From NCBI RefSeq assembly GCF_014324365.1, contig NZ_QEIG01000005.1:186001-250000 (forward strand): a stretch of DNA of 64,000 nucleotides, given 5' to 3'. This stretch comes from Algoriphagus sp. AK58. Lineage in GTDB: Bacteria > Bacteroidota > Bacteroidia > Cytophagales > Cyclobacteriaceae. Every line of letters begins with the position of its first letter. The first letter of the stretch is position 1. Shown one piece after another: positions 23,542 to 32,770 of this stretch. The position numbers and the translations under genes are program-made. The notes under the pieces were generated by a model, which was given only the letters and a program-made list of their open reading frames with translations, made no database searches and was not told the DNA's origin.

Positions 23542-24150
23542 ATGGAAAAACGAATCATCTTCTTTTTGATCCTCTGGACTGCATCCTTTAAGGCTGTAGC
23601 ACAGGAAAGTCCGACGCCTGATTACAGGAATTTCCCTGTTACCATCACCCTTCAGTTTCAATCCTTTTCCCTTCCTTTCAAAAATCTGGGAAGCAATTTC
23701 AAAAACATGGGGATTGGAATCGGAACTGAAGTCAGTCACAACGGTGATCACGATTGGATACAGGAGTTTTCAATCTTTTGGATCCGCAACAAAGCCATGG
23801 GCAACGGGCTCTACCTAGTGACCCAGACTGCCTGGAGACCTTATCTAGGGAATCCGTTTTTCGGAGAACTAAAAGCCGGAGTAGGATATAAACTTGCGTT
23901 CCGACCCAGTGAATCATTTATCCAAAAAGAGGGAAAATGGCTTGCTGCCGGAAAAAAAGGAAAGGGAATGCTGGCAATCCCGATCGGCATCGGCCTGGGA
24001 ATTCATGACTATTCCGAAAGTGTCTATTCCAGCCCTTTCATCAACTATCAGCCAGTCTTTCTGAAAGGATTTAATCAGGATATTCCTTTGGTGCCAGAGA
24101 CAATTTTTCAATTGGGTACCCGAACTCACTTTAACAAACTGATAAAATGA
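23542..24150 (+). CDS. Exported protein of unknown function, probable outer-membrane beta-barrel
   Basis: I do not recognise the family. The 202 residues start with a signal peptide (RIIFFLILWTASFKAVAQ) and continue with short alternating amphipathic strands (VTITLQFQSFSLPF, GIGIGTEVSH, FFGELKAGVGYKLAF, LAIPIGIGLGIHD) suggesting a small barrel or surface beta protein. The reading frame extends to a TTG at 23521, but the ATG at 23542 places the signal peptide correctly. Its stop overlaps the next gene's ATG by four bases (ATGA), so it is coupled to a serine hydrolase and may assist or anchor it. Confidence 0.6.
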   Translation: MEKRIIFFLILWTASFKAVAQESPTPDYRNFPVTITLQFQSFSLPFKNLGSNFKNMGIGIGTEVSHNGDHDWIQEFSIFWIRNKAMGNGLYLVTQTAWRPYLGNPFFGELKAGVGYKLAFRPSESFIQKEGKWLAAGKKGKGMLAIPIGIGLGIHDYSESVYSSPFINYQPVFLKGFNQDIPLVPETIFQLGTRTHFNKLIK

Positions 24151-25325
24151 AAAAGACCATCCTAAATCAATTTGTTGGGTTTTTCCTGATACTCTTTACT
24201 CCGTTTTTGTCAGTTGCCCAGAACCAATCCGCTTGCCAACCTTCCAATTCGGAGGCCTCCATCCGACAATTTGCAGGGGTGCAGAAGAAGATGGAGGACT
24301 TGGTCAATTTGGGTATTCCGGGGGTTGTGGCTGGAGTGAAAACAGGTGAAGGAACTTGGTATTCCGCAGCCGGATTTTCCCGATTGGAAGATTTGACTCC
24401 GATGAACTCGTGCAATCTTCAATACCTGCAAAGCATTTCCAAGACCTTTTTGGCTGCCAGCATTCTTATCCTGAAAGATCAGGGAAAGATTGATCTCGAT
24501 CGGCCAGTGTTTGACTATTTGCCCACTGAATTGGCGAGTTGGATTCTCAAATCCGACCAGATGACTGTCAGAATGCTTCTGAATCATACCTCCGGAATTC
24601 CTGAGTACAATTATCTTCCCGAATACATTACCGTCCTTCTTCAGGATCCCGAACATGACTTTACACCTTTGGATTACATGGAGTTGATCAAGGGAAAAGA
24701 ACCGGATTTTGAGCCTGGGAGCAGGTATTCTTACCGGAATTCCGGTTATGTTCTCCTTGCTTTGATGATGGATCACCTTACCGGAGATCATGCAAAATTT
24801 ATCCGGGAAAATATCTTCGAGAGACTGGGGCTCAAAAGTACCTTTTACCAGGAAAGCCCGGATTATCTGGAAAAGTCGGCCTTGGTGGATGGCTATTGGG
24901 ATCGGTATAGCAATGGGATTTTAGAAAATTCCAGTTACTTGCAAAAGCAGAATGTGAAGAAAATGGTTGGGGATGACGGTCTAGTTACCACCGCAGCCGA
25001 TGGGATTCGATTTTTGGAAGCACTCCTATCTGGGGAATTGATCAGTCAGGAGTCTCTTGCAGAAATGAAAACCTGGGTGAATGATTCAAAAGGAACTCCA
25101 CAGTATGGATTGGGATTGGATCTCACCACTTTAGGGGGAAAGCAGGCCATTGGTCACAGTGGGGGAGGTTTGGGTGCCGGTAGCCAGCTTTACTATTTTC
25201 CTGAGCAGAAGACCTACATTTTCCTCGCGATCAATTTGGCCACGGTGACCGGAAGTCCAATTCATAAAAAAGCTGAAGTGGTAGTTAATGAGTTGTATTT
25301 GGAAATTTTGAAGGGTGGAATTTAG
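24147..25325 (+). CDS. Secreted serine hydrolase, class C beta-lactamase/DD-peptidase family
   Basis: A 392-residue protein with a signal peptide (FVGFFLILFTPFLSVAQ). It has the three landmarks of the fold: S96-I-S-K99 (SxxK nucleophile and base), the YRN of RYSYRNSGYVLL (YxN) and HSGGG (HxG). Members include penicillin-binding esterases, D-aminopeptidases and DD-carboxypeptidases; the actual substrate cannot be set from motifs. It overlaps the upstream barrel-like gene by four bases. Acting in the periplasm or on the surface is likely. Confidence 0.85.
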   Translation: MKKTILNQFVGFFLILFTPFLSVAQNQSACQPSNSEASIRQFAGVQKKMEDLVNLGIPGVVAGVKTGEGTWYSAAGFSRLEDLTPMNSCNLQYLQSISKTFLAASILILKDQGKIDLDRPVFDYLPTELASWILKSDQMTVRMLLNHTSGIPEYNYLPEYITVLLQDPEHDFTPLDYMELIKGKEPDFEPGSRYSYRNSGYVLLALMMDHLTGDHAKFIRENIFERLGLKSTFYQESPDYLEKSALVDGYWDRYSNGILENSSYLQKQNVKKMVGDDGLVTTAADGIRFLEALLSGELISQESLAEMKTWVNDSKGTPQYGLGLDLTTLGGKQAIGHSGGGLGAGSQLYYFPEQKTYIFLAINLATVTGSPIHKKAEVVVNELYLEILKGGI

Positions 25326-25338
25326 ATGTAAGAATCTG

Positions 25339-25380
25339 GACGCAAGATATAAGACTGGCCTGTATCTCAGATCTTGCGTC
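25339..25380. repeat. Long hairpin between converging genes
   Basis: GACGCAAGAT (25339-25348) and ATCTTGCGTC (25371-25380) are perfect ten-base arms with a 22-base loop. It sits between the serine hydrolase (+) and the M19-like gene (-). No clean T-tract follows on either strand, so it may be a weak bidirectional terminator or part of a dispersed intergenic repeat. Confidence 0.6.
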
Positions 25381-25409
25381 TTACTACTGTTTTCTTCTTG
25401 AGTCTTTGT

Positions 25410-27026
25410 TTACACTGGATAATTCTCCATGACAAATTCCTCGGCATTGGTATAACAAAAGTCATCCACCCACTTTTCTACCTCTGCTTTGCTCCTGAAA
25501 TGAGCTAAATGAGTCGCTTTCAGGTCTTTTCTTGCAAGGTCTATTTCTTCCACCAATTGATTGGCCATCAACTCAAAACTCAAGGCAGTGGGGAAGGGGT
25601 CAACGGGATCTATCAGCCCTTCAAAATCTGTCCCGATAGTCAGACATTTCCAAATCCGGGATTTTTCAGCATCAGTCAGGTTTGGATTGGAATAGGCACT
25701 TTTCACGTAGCCTTCTATATTTTCCCAGATCAGCTGAATGCTGTTTCGCTTTTGGACGCGGGTTTTATCCTTTTTGAGATCATCGGAAGTGATGCCGAGA
25801 ATACGCTGATCAAATGAAAGTCCGATCAAGCCTCTGGTTTTGATGATGATTTCTATGTCTTCATCGCAGAGGTTGATGTTCCAGGCATTGAATTTCCCTG
25901 AAGAATCGGTATAGTCGTCTTTTTCTTTTTTCTCCAGATCGATATGATCCTGTAAGGTTTTTATGCCCGAGTAGCCACAGTGGGAAGCAATGACCGGTAT
26001 TCTATCTCCGTTTGCCAAACAGCTTTTAACCAAGTCATAAAACTCCATCCGTGAACGTGCAGCCATGTGCTTGACATCGATCAGGATTCTGTAACCCAAT
26101 GATTCATCCCTCTCTCCAGCCAAATTAAGCCCCAAAATCTCCCTTATAATTCGTCGGCCATTTCGTCTGAATCCCTCATTCATGTGCGGGCGTTGTTTCA
26201 TCAGTACTTTACCCGCTCCGGGAATAGAATGGGCATGTCCACAAAGATGATTGTCAAAATGGTGCGCAAACGTGAGGAAGAACACAGGAAACTCCCACAC
26301 ATTCTTGATGAATTGTACCCGGTCAGAGATGTCCTGTACCGATTTGACCCGATCTGTGCCAAGAGAATGAGCGCCTTCTATAGTGATGACCATGGTGATT
26401 TCGGTGTCATCGGCTAGGGATTTTTGAAGTTCGGCTCTGTTTTTTGGGATCCTGTAGCTCGCATTTTCGGCCACATAGGAATCAGGGTCTTCTTTGGCTC
26501 TCTTTTCGGCTGCTTTGCGATCTCCCAAAATGGCTCCTGGAACATGGATTTGGTTTTTCTTGATCCTTTTCCCGGAGTCAAGCCACACAAACTCTTTTTC
26601 CCGATTAAGGGATTCCCAATAATCATAATTCGAAGACTGAAAATAGTCTATCACCTTATCAGGGATTCTCATGTAAGCCGTTTGGAGTAGATCCCGACGA
26701 ATACCGGAATGTCCCAATATGCCTCGCGCCACAAAATGGTACCATTTATCCTCAGTGATTTTCGGGTCCATTCCCTGTACAAACTGCCGCTCTAGGGGAT
26801 AAAGAGAATTGAATGTCAGTCGAAGATTGGCATTCCAGCATTTGACCAGATCAATCTGACTGTAGCTGGCCCCCATTTTTCCTTTATCCTGTTTTTTGGA
26901 ATTGGAGGCAATGACTGTCCAAGGGCTGAATTCTCCTTTTCGCGTAAATTTTCTTTCTTTCTCCTGCATGTGGAAATGTGCACGCATGTGGTTGTGACAG
27001 TGCAGATCTGAAAATTTTCTTTTCAT
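25410..27026 (-). CDS. Large metal-dependent hydrolase, membrane-dipeptidase (M19)-like
   Basis: 538 residues without a signal peptide. Metal-binding motifs of the amidohydrolase/renal dipeptidase fold are visible: LHCHNHMR at the N-terminus (HxH), ITIEGAHSLG (bridging Glu), FLTFAHHFDNHL, LIDVKHMAARSR, VIASHCGYSG and GTDFEGLID (Asp). M19 dipeptidases are usually 330-420 residues; the extra length comes mainly from insertions between residues about 25 and 200. Probably cytoplasmic; the substrate is unknown, and dipeptides are only a guess. Single gene; the upstream region is over 300 bases of non-coding sequence. Confidence 0.65.
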   Translation of the reverse strand: MKRKFSDLHCHNHMRAHFHMQEKERKFTRKGEFSPWTVIASNSKKQDKGKMGASYSQIDLVKCWNANLRLTFNSLYPLERQFVQGMDPKITEDKWYHFVARGILGHSGIRRDLLQTAYMRIPDKVIDYFQSSNYDYWESLNREKEFVWLDSGKRIKKNQIHVPGAILGDRKAAEKRAKEDPDSYVAENASYRIPKNRAELQKSLADDTEITMVITIEGAHSLGTDRVKSVQDISDRVQFIKNVWEFPVFFLTFAHHFDNHLCGHAHSIPGAGKVLMKQRPHMNEGFRRNGRRIIREILGLNLAGERDESLGYRILIDVKHMAARSRMEFYDLVKSCLANGDRIPVIASHCGYSGIKTLQDHIDLEKKEKDDYTDSSGKFNAWNINLCDEDIEIIIKTRGLIGLSFDQRILGITSDDLKKDKTRVQKRNSIQLIWENIEGYVKSAYSNPNLTDAEKSRIWKCLTIGTDFEGLIDPVDPFPTALSFELMANQLVEEIDLARKDLKATHLAHFRSKAEVEKWVDDFCYTNAEEFVMENYPV

Positions 27027-27359
27027 GTGTTTATAATTTGATTTTCATTTGCCACATGGAATGCCCTTTTATAATCATCCCCCTGTGTGAGACATTTTCT
27101 CATGGGCATTTCATGATTTTAAAAATGGGTGGTTTAAGTGGAAAGCGGGTTTCAAAAATACCTGAGGCTCAGCTGCCTCAAGACCGATGCTATTCCTTTT
27201 CAGGAGTTTATGATTTCTTAATGTCAAAAATCTTGTGCGCTTTTGCAAGCCTGATTCTCTGAAGAATAACTAGCCGGCAGTATGAAGAAATTAAGAAATT
27301 TGATCATTAGCAATGGACTTTTCTTCACCCTTTCGCATTTTGGAGCCAAAACTGACATC
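27027..27359. other. Non-coding region with a small hairpin between divergent genes
   Basis: About 330 bases separate the M19-like gene from the PhoD-like gene. The only structure I see is TGAGGC/GCCTCA (27162-27167 with 27174-27179), a six-base stem with a TCAGCT loop. The frame of the phosphatase is open back to an ATG at 27282, but that 26-residue extension has no signal-peptide character and is treated as leader sequence. Confidence 0.5.
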
Positions 27360-28379
27360 ATGAAAAAAATTACCCTTCTCCTGCTTTTTATTTTTGGTTT
27401 GTGTTCTTTCTTTTCCTTCGGACAGGAAAGTAAAAAAGTAACAGAGAATGCAATTCAGGTCATTGCCTTTGGTTCCTGTAATCGACAGGATGCTCCACAG
27501 CCGCTTTGGAAGCCGATTATGGCCGATCAGCCAGACCTTTGGATTTGGATGGGAGACAATATCTATGGAGATTCTCCGGTGATGGATACCCTAAAGGCAA
27601 AGTATGGCAGGCAAAATGCCAATCCTGACTATCAAGCGCTGAAAGCAGCGACGCCTATCATCGGAATATGGGATGATCATGATTTTGGGATCAACGATGG
27701 TGGGAAGTTTTTCGCACAAAAGAAGGAATCCCGCGATATCATGTTAGATTTTTTAGGGGTGCCAGCCCATGCCCCGGAAAGGAAGAGGGAAGGGGCTTAT
27801 GCTTCTCATACCTTTGGTCAGGGAGAAAATCTGGTAAAAGTCATTTTGCTAGACGCCCGTTATTTCAGGGATACACTGGAGCGAGTGGATCGTGTCTATC
27901 AAATCAATCCTACTGGTGAGATTCTTGGAGAAAATCAGTGGAAATGGCTGGAAAATGAACTCAAGTCAAGTCCTGCCAAGGTCAACCTAATCGTTTCGGG
28001 TATCCAGATGCTGCCTACGGAGCATGCGTTTGAAAAATGGGCTAATTTCCCTCAGGAAAGAGAAAAATTGCTAAACTTAATTGCCAATTCTGGAGCCAAA
28101 ACACCGGTATTGCTTAGTGGGGACCGGCATATTGCGGAGATTATGAAATTGGAAGATTCCCGATTTCCCAAAGGACTTTATGAAATCACCTCCAGTGGGC
28201 TCACTCACACCTGGAGCAGAATTTCCGAAGAACCCAATTCTTATAGAGTGGGGGACCTCATCGCTAAGCTAAATTATGGATTGGCCTCGATAGACTGGAA
28301 TATGGGCGAAATTACTTTTCAAGTCAAAGGAGAACAAGGGGAAGTATATGCTAGTCAGGTGATTGAGATTGAGCAATGA
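27360..28379 (+). CDS. Exported PhoD-like alkaline phosphatase/phosphodiesterase
   Basis: 339 residues from the ATG at 27360, with a clear signal peptide (ITLLLLFIFGLCSFFSFGQ). PhoD-family motifs are VIAFGSCNRQDAPQPLW, LWIWMGDNIYGD, IGIWDDHDFGINDG, VILLDARYFRD and LLSGDRHIAE, with the Cys, Asp, Asn and His positions that bind iron and calcium. Such enzymes release phosphate from mono- and diesters outside the cytoplasm. An ATG at 27282 in the same frame is rejected because it would bury the signal peptide. A second metallophosphatase follows on the same strand about 100 bases later. Confidence 0.85.
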   Translation: MKKITLLLLFIFGLCSFFSFGQESKKVTENAIQVIAFGSCNRQDAPQPLWKPIMADQPDLWIWMGDNIYGDSPVMDTLKAKYGRQNANPDYQALKAATPIIGIWDDHDFGINDGGKFFAQKKESRDIMLDFLGVPAHAPERKREGAYASHTFGQGENLVKVILLDARYFRDTLERVDRVYQINPTGEILGENQWKWLENELKSSPAKVNLIVSGIQMLPTEHAFEKWANFPQEREKLLNLIANSGAKTPVLLSGDRHIAEIMKLEDSRFPKGLYEITSSGLTHTWSRISEEPNSYRVGDLIAKLNYGLASIDWNMGEITFQVKGEQGEVYASQVIEIEQ

Positions 28380-28460
28380 TCAAAGATCAAAGATCAATGA
28401 CCAATTCTCAATGACTCAATAACTAATTACTCAATAACTATTAACCAATAACTCTATCTC
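28380..28460. repeat. Short-period repeat tract between two phosphatase genes
   Basis: AAAGATC occurs twice in tandem just after the PhoD stop, and ACTCAATAACTA occurs twice (28414-28425, 28429-28440), followed by partial copies (CCAATAACTC). The tract is AT-rich and looks like a slippage-derived spacer. No hairpin terminator is evident. Confidence 0.6.
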
Positions 28461-28481
28461 CATCAAACCCCAACCCGTACC

Positions 28482-29975
28482 ATGTTCAAAAGAAGAGATT
28501 TTATCAAAAGCCTTGGATTGACCTCTGCCGCTTGGCTGAGTTTTGGTGATTCCGTTTTGGCTGAGATTCAGCGTGAACTCCCATTCAGCAATCAACCAAC
28601 GCTGTTTTTCCCCATCCGAATCAAAGGAAAAGTGAGCTCAGGTGGGAAAGGAATTGCAGGGGTTTCCGTTTCGGATGGACGATTGGTGGTACAGACCAAC
28701 TCAGCCGGAGAATTTGAATTGATCTCAGGCTCGGACAGGGATTTTGTGTTCGTTTCCATCCCTTCAGGATATGAGATTCAGAAGCTTGCCAATGGTTCTG
28801 CTTCATTTTTTCAACTTATAGACAAAGGAAAAACTGAGCAATCCATAGGCTTTGACTTGAAAAAAGCTGATTCCCCAGATTCAAATCACCATTTTTTGCT
28901 TCTTTCTGACACACAGATTCAGGATGAATTCGAGGCCAATCAGTTATTGACCGTGGCAGCCCCCGATGTAGTCAGGACCCTTGCTTCCCTCAATGACCCC
29001 AATGCATTTGGCATAGGCTGTGGAGATTTGGTTTTTGATAAGCTGGAGCTATTCAAGGAGTACAATCAATCGGTGCAGATGTACAATATTCCTTTTTTCC
29101 AAGTCATTGGCAATCATGACATGGACTTTGGCGTGCGGTCGGATGCTTGGACTGCAAGCACATTTAAAGGACATTTTGGTCCGACCTACTATTCCTGGAA
29201 TCGTGGAGAGATCCATTATGTGGTTTTGGATGATGTCTTTTACCTGGGTACAGGTACCCGCTATATCGGCCACCTGGCTGAGGAGCAGCTGGCTTGGCTG
29301 GAGCAAGATCTGATGACGGTCGAAAAAGGAAAAACCGTTGTGGTTTCTCTGCACATTCCCACCGTCACGGGCAATCTGAAACGTTATCCACAAAGTGATC
29401 CCCTTGGGGGAACAGTCAGCAATCGGGAGCACCTCTACCGAATGTTGGAAGGGTACAACGTACATATTCTCTCAGGCCACACTCACTTCAATGACAATAT
29501 GATCAACGGTCACGTGTACGAGCATTGCCACGGAACGGTCTGTGGTGCTTGGTGGTCAGGACCTATTTGCCATGACGGAACACCCAATGGCTATGCTGTC
29601 TACGAAGCAAAAGGATCTGAACTCCGCTGGAAGTACAAGGGAACCGGCTTGGACATCAATGAGCAGTTTAGAGTTTATCCGGTTGGGTATCATAAAGATT
29701 TCCCGGAATTTATGTCTATCAATTGTTGGAACTACGATCCCGAATGGGAGATTTCTTGGTATGAAAACGGAGTGAAAAAAGGTTCTCCGGAAAAGATTGT
29801 GGCTGTGGATCCTTGGAGTGTAGAGTTACATACCGGACCTAATTTACCTGCTAGACGCACTTGGGTAGAGCCACAGCTGAATGATCACATGTTTTTCTTC
29901 AAGCCAGTGCAAAAGGATAATCTGGTAATTGAGGTTAAAGACAGATTTGGAAACGTGTATTCAAAAAAAGTTTAA
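28482..29975 (+). CDS. Tat-exported calcineurin-like metallophosphoesterase with N- and C-terminal accessory domains
   Basis: 497 residues. A twin-arginine signal (KRRDFIKSLGLTSAAWLSFG) is followed by a carboxypeptidase-regulatory-like beta domain (about 45-120: GKGIAGVSVSDGRLVV), the metallophosphoesterase domain (about 130-350) and a C-terminal calcineurin-associated domain (YEAKGSELRWKYKGTG onward). Metal-site motifs are LLLSDTQIQD, GCGDLVFD, VIGNHDMDFG, VVSLHIPTV and LSGHTHFND, essentially intact apart from Gln in the first. The Tat signal suggests folding with metal in the cytoplasm before export. Substrate unknown; together with the PhoD-like enzyme it suggests organophosphate scavenging. 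Confidence 0.88.
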   Translation: MFKRRDFIKSLGLTSAAWLSFGDSVLAEIQRELPFSNQPTLFFPIRIKGKVSSGGKGIAGVSVSDGRLVVQTNSAGEFELISGSDRDFVFVSIPSGYEIQKLANGSASFFQLIDKGKTEQSIGFDLKKADSPDSNHHFLLLSDTQIQDEFEANQLLTVAAPDVVRTLASLNDPNAFGIGCGDLVFDKLELFKEYNQSVQMYNIPFFQVIGNHDMDFGVRSDAWTASTFKGHFGPTYYSWNRGEIHYVVLDDVFYLGTGTRYIGHLAEEQLAWLEQDLMTVEKGKTVVVSLHIPTVTGNLKRYPQSDPLGGTVSNREHLYRMLEGYNVHILSGHTHFNDNMINGHVYEHCHGTVCGAWWSGPICHDGTPNGYAVYEAKGSELRWKYKGTGLDINEQFRVYPVGYHKDFPEFMSINCWNYDPEWEISWYENGVKKGSPEKIVAVDPWSVELHTGPNLPARRTWVEPQLNDHMFFFKPVQKDNLVIEVKDRFGNVYSKKV

Positions 29976-30104
29976 CTAACTGATTTAGGTTAAATTTCCG
30001 TCAAAGTGTAGCTGGCCTACATTGATCTTAGTTACTGTTTGATTAAAGGCAGTTCAGTAATGAGATTCTCTTTGAAGTGATCCTAATTCAGAAGGTTGGG
30101 GGAT

Positions 30105-31691
30105 TTACTCTGTTTTTCGAATAAAGGTTCTCCACGTTATCTGATGAATTTCCTTTTGATCAATCAGTTGATATTCTGCTTTTAATCGATCCTCTAAATG
30201 ATCCACTTCTTGCTGTTCCTCAGGATAGGCGTGCTGATGGTAAAAGTGAAGCAACACTTGTAATTTCTCCGGTTGAAGTCCTAAAACTGAATCTGTCTTT
30301 TCTATAGAGATCAATCTGGATTGAGAATTAGTATCAGAAGGGAGAAGGACTTCTTTACTGAAATTGATAAAACTATTAGTTAAAATAATATCTTGATTAT
30401 CATTTGATAGGTTGATTTTGTTTAATGTTTCAATTAAACCTGAGTAGTTCTTAAGATCTTTTTGATATCGAATGGCAAATACCGTAGGAAAAAGCAAAGT
30501 GCCGGTGAGGAGCAAGTTTCGAAAAGGAAGCTTAGCTGACAGGATCCATACAATGATAAGACCCTGAAAACCCAGCATTTTCAAGTCTTGCTGGACAGCA
30601 CTTATGCTGATTCCAATAAAAAATAATACAAGTATCCACTTTTTTAGAATGGGATCATCTGTCCATCTTTTCCAACCTACAGCAATTAAAAATGACAGGA
30701 TAGGGACAAGTAGGATCAAGTGGCGCGGATTGAGGTAGATGGGATTATAAAACTCCAAAGTAGAGCTCATCACCCAAAATCCAGTGAGGATCAAAATACT
30801 TGCACAGGCATACTCCAAGATTGGCGAGGAATATCTCTGTTCCCTAATCTTCCAAATTCCAGCCAATCCAAAAACGATCCATGGCCAGTAACCTCTTTCA
30901 ACAAAAGTGATAATCGGGAGGTAGCTTAATCTTCTCAAGATCGCCCTTAATCCTTTATCTGCATAGGTAAACTCTGAGATATAATGCCCTGAGTTGATGG
31001 AAGAAATCCGATAGAAAGGATCTCCAAAACTTACCCAAAAATAGCCTAGATAAACGACTGTAGTCACGATTGCCAAGGAGGTCAGATACAAGTAAAATTT
31101 GCTTGAGAAAGACGGATTGACCCTGTCAATAAAAAAAAGAATGATGGGGAGTGGCGCCAAAAATACGATGGTTTCCTTGGTTAGGAAACCAAAGAATAAT
31201 CCCATAACCACACCTAAAGCCGCTAAAAAAGGCTTGCTTTTTCTAAAATAAGCCGAAAATGGAACTAAGACCGTCCAGAAAACCAACAGGGAATCAGGAT
31301 AGACTTTGGTCAAAAAATGCAGGAAATAAACTTGGGTAGAGAACCATAAAACCAAAATCCAAGGATTACTTTTTTCGGGAAGAACTTTGATCAGCATCCA
31401 AAGTGATGCAGCATAACTGAGCAATGAGATCAGAGAGATCCTATGTGGTTCGAATCCTAAAATTTTTCCAACTAATCCAGCCGGGACATACGCTCCCCAT
31501 CGGGAAGAAAAGTGATAGGAATTGACTGTCATCGTTCCTTCCCAAAACCGCTTTCCCGCAATCAAATAATATACATCATCTGAGAAAGTGATCCCGTCAT
31601 ATCCAAACCACCAATACAGAAAAAGAAATGCTGAACCTGCTAAAAATGCTAAGGTTTTTGGCTTGACCTGATTCAGCTTCTGTAATCTCAT
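30105..31691 (-). CDS. Polytopic membrane glycosyltransferase, ArnT/PMT-like (GT39/GT-C fold)
   Basis: 528 residues with about 10-11 predicted membrane helices. After the first helix the sequence reads YDGITFSDDVYYLIAGKRFWEG; the acidic pair D38-D39 in the first external loop is the usual catalytic or metal position of GT-C enzymes that use lipid-linked sugars. TKVYPDSLLVFW and GFLTKETIVFLAP resemble the later loops. The last about 110 residues are a soluble C-terminal part. Acceptor and sugar are unknown. It is divergent from a WYL regulator (150-base gap). Confidence 0.75.
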   Translation of the reverse strand: MRLQKLNQVKPKTLAFLAGSAFLFLYWWFGYDGITFSDDVYYLIAGKRFWEGTMTVNSYHFSSRWGAYVPAGLVGKILGFEPHRISLISLLSYAASLWMLIKVLPEKSNPWILVLWFSTQVYFLHFLTKVYPDSLLVFWTVLVPFSAYFRKSKPFLAALGVVMGLFFGFLTKETIVFLAPLPIILFFIDRVNPSFSSKFYLYLTSLAIVTTVVYLGYFWVSFGDPFYRISSINSGHYISEFTYADKGLRAILRRLSYLPIITFVERGYWPWIVFGLAGIWKIREQRYSSPILEYACASILILTGFWVMSSTLEFYNPIYLNPRHLILLVPILSFLIAVGWKRWTDDPILKKWILVLFFIGISISAVQQDLKMLGFQGLIIVWILSAKLPFRNLLLTGTLLFPTVFAIRYQKDLKNYSGLIETLNKINLSNDNQDIILTNSFINFSKEVLLPSDTNSQSRLISIEKTDSVLGLQPEKLQVLLHFYHQHAYPEEQQEVDHLEDRLKAEYQLIDQKEIHQITWRTFIRKTE

Positions 31692-31841
31692 GAGGTAAAA
31701 ATAGGAGAATAGTCCAAGTCAAAAGACATGAACCTCCAACCAAAGTCAAAATAAGTGAGTTGACTTTTCCGACAATATGCGTCAATGATTTCTTAAAATA
31801 GCGCTCATATTCCTACTTTTAGACACTTATCGTCACGACTT

Positions 31842-32756
31842 ATGACACCATCCGGACAAATAGAACAGCAAAAGATTCTTCGCGTTTTCAAATTGATCAA
31901 CCTTCTTCAGGGAAATATAGGAAAGCCTGTTCATCGACTGGCCGAACTGCTGGAGACGGATGAACGTACGATCTATCGGTATTTCAAGCTCCTAGAAGCT
32001 TTGGGATTTGTGGTGGTGAAAGAATTTAGCAAGTATAAAATTCAGGAAAGACCTGAATACCTTCCCAGTGCCTCGACCTATAGTACCTTTTCCTCTGAAG
32101 AGAATCAATGGCTAAAAGGCCTGATCGAAACACAGGGGAAAGGAAACCTGCTTAAGGACTCCATTTTGCAAAAGCTCCAGCTCAAATCTGAGGTGAAGCA
32201 GGGGAGTGAGCAACTTTTTAAGGCTAATTTGGGTAGACAGGTAGATCTGATAAGTCAGGGAATTTCCCAAAAAAAGCAGATTTGGCTTAAAGATTATTAC
32301 TCTCTCAGCAGTGACACTGTTTCCGATCGATTGGTGGAACCTGTGGGCTTTACTTCTGATTATGAGAATATTTATGCTTTGGAGGTAGAAAGCAAAAGCA
32401 TGAAGATGTTTAAAATCGAGAGGATAGGGGAAGTCGTGGTCAGTTCGGATGCCTGGAGATTTGAACCCAAACATGAATTGCCCGAACAATCGCTCTTTGG
32501 TTTTACAGGAAAGGGAAAATATGCCGTCAAACTCAAACTAAGTAAAAAGGCCTACCAACTTATGCTCGAAGAGCATCCCAATGCGCGGCCATTCATGCAG
32601 ATCAAAAACCGAAACCAATATTATTTCCAAGGTGAAATCCCTCACTTACCCGGATTGGCAAGGTTTATTTTAGGGCTTCCCGGCGAAGTTAAAGTGGAAG
32701 AAGGAGAAGAAATGAAAGCTTATCTTAAAGAGCAGTTGGAAAAAGGGATTTTTTAA
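31842..32756 (+). CDS. WYL-domain transcriptional regulator with N-terminal winged HTH
   Basis: 304 residues. Residues about 8-62 are a DeoR-like winged helix (ILRVFKLINLLQG, RLAELLETDERTIYRYFKLL). The central part (about 130-230: RQVDLISQGISQKKQIWLKDYYS, RLVEPVGFTSDYENIYAL, KMFKIERIGEVVV) fits a WYL ligand-binding domain, and a C-terminal extension follows. WYL regulators respond to nucleic-acid or small-molecule ligands; its target is unknown. It is divergent from the membrane glycosyltransferase gene. Confidence 0.85.
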   Translation: MTPSGQIEQQKILRVFKLINLLQGNIGKPVHRLAELLETDERTIYRYFKLLEALGFVVVKEFSKYKIQERPEYLPSASTYSTFSSEENQWLKGLIETQGKGNLLKDSILQKLQLKSEVKQGSEQLFKANLGRQVDLISQGISQKKQIWLKDYYSLSSDTVSDRLVEPVGFTSDYENIYALEVESKSMKMFKIERIGEVVVSSDAWRFEPKHELPEQSLFGFTGKGKYAVKLKLSKKAYQLMLEEHPNARPFMQIKNRNQYYFQGEIPHLPGLARFILGLPGEVKVEEGEEMKAYLKEQLEKGIF

Positions 32757-32770
32757 AAGGATAAGCAAGT

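Noticed and set aside
27282..27359. Upstream in-frame start for the PhoD-like gene
   Set aside because: The 26 extra residues precede a complete signal peptide that starts at 27360.
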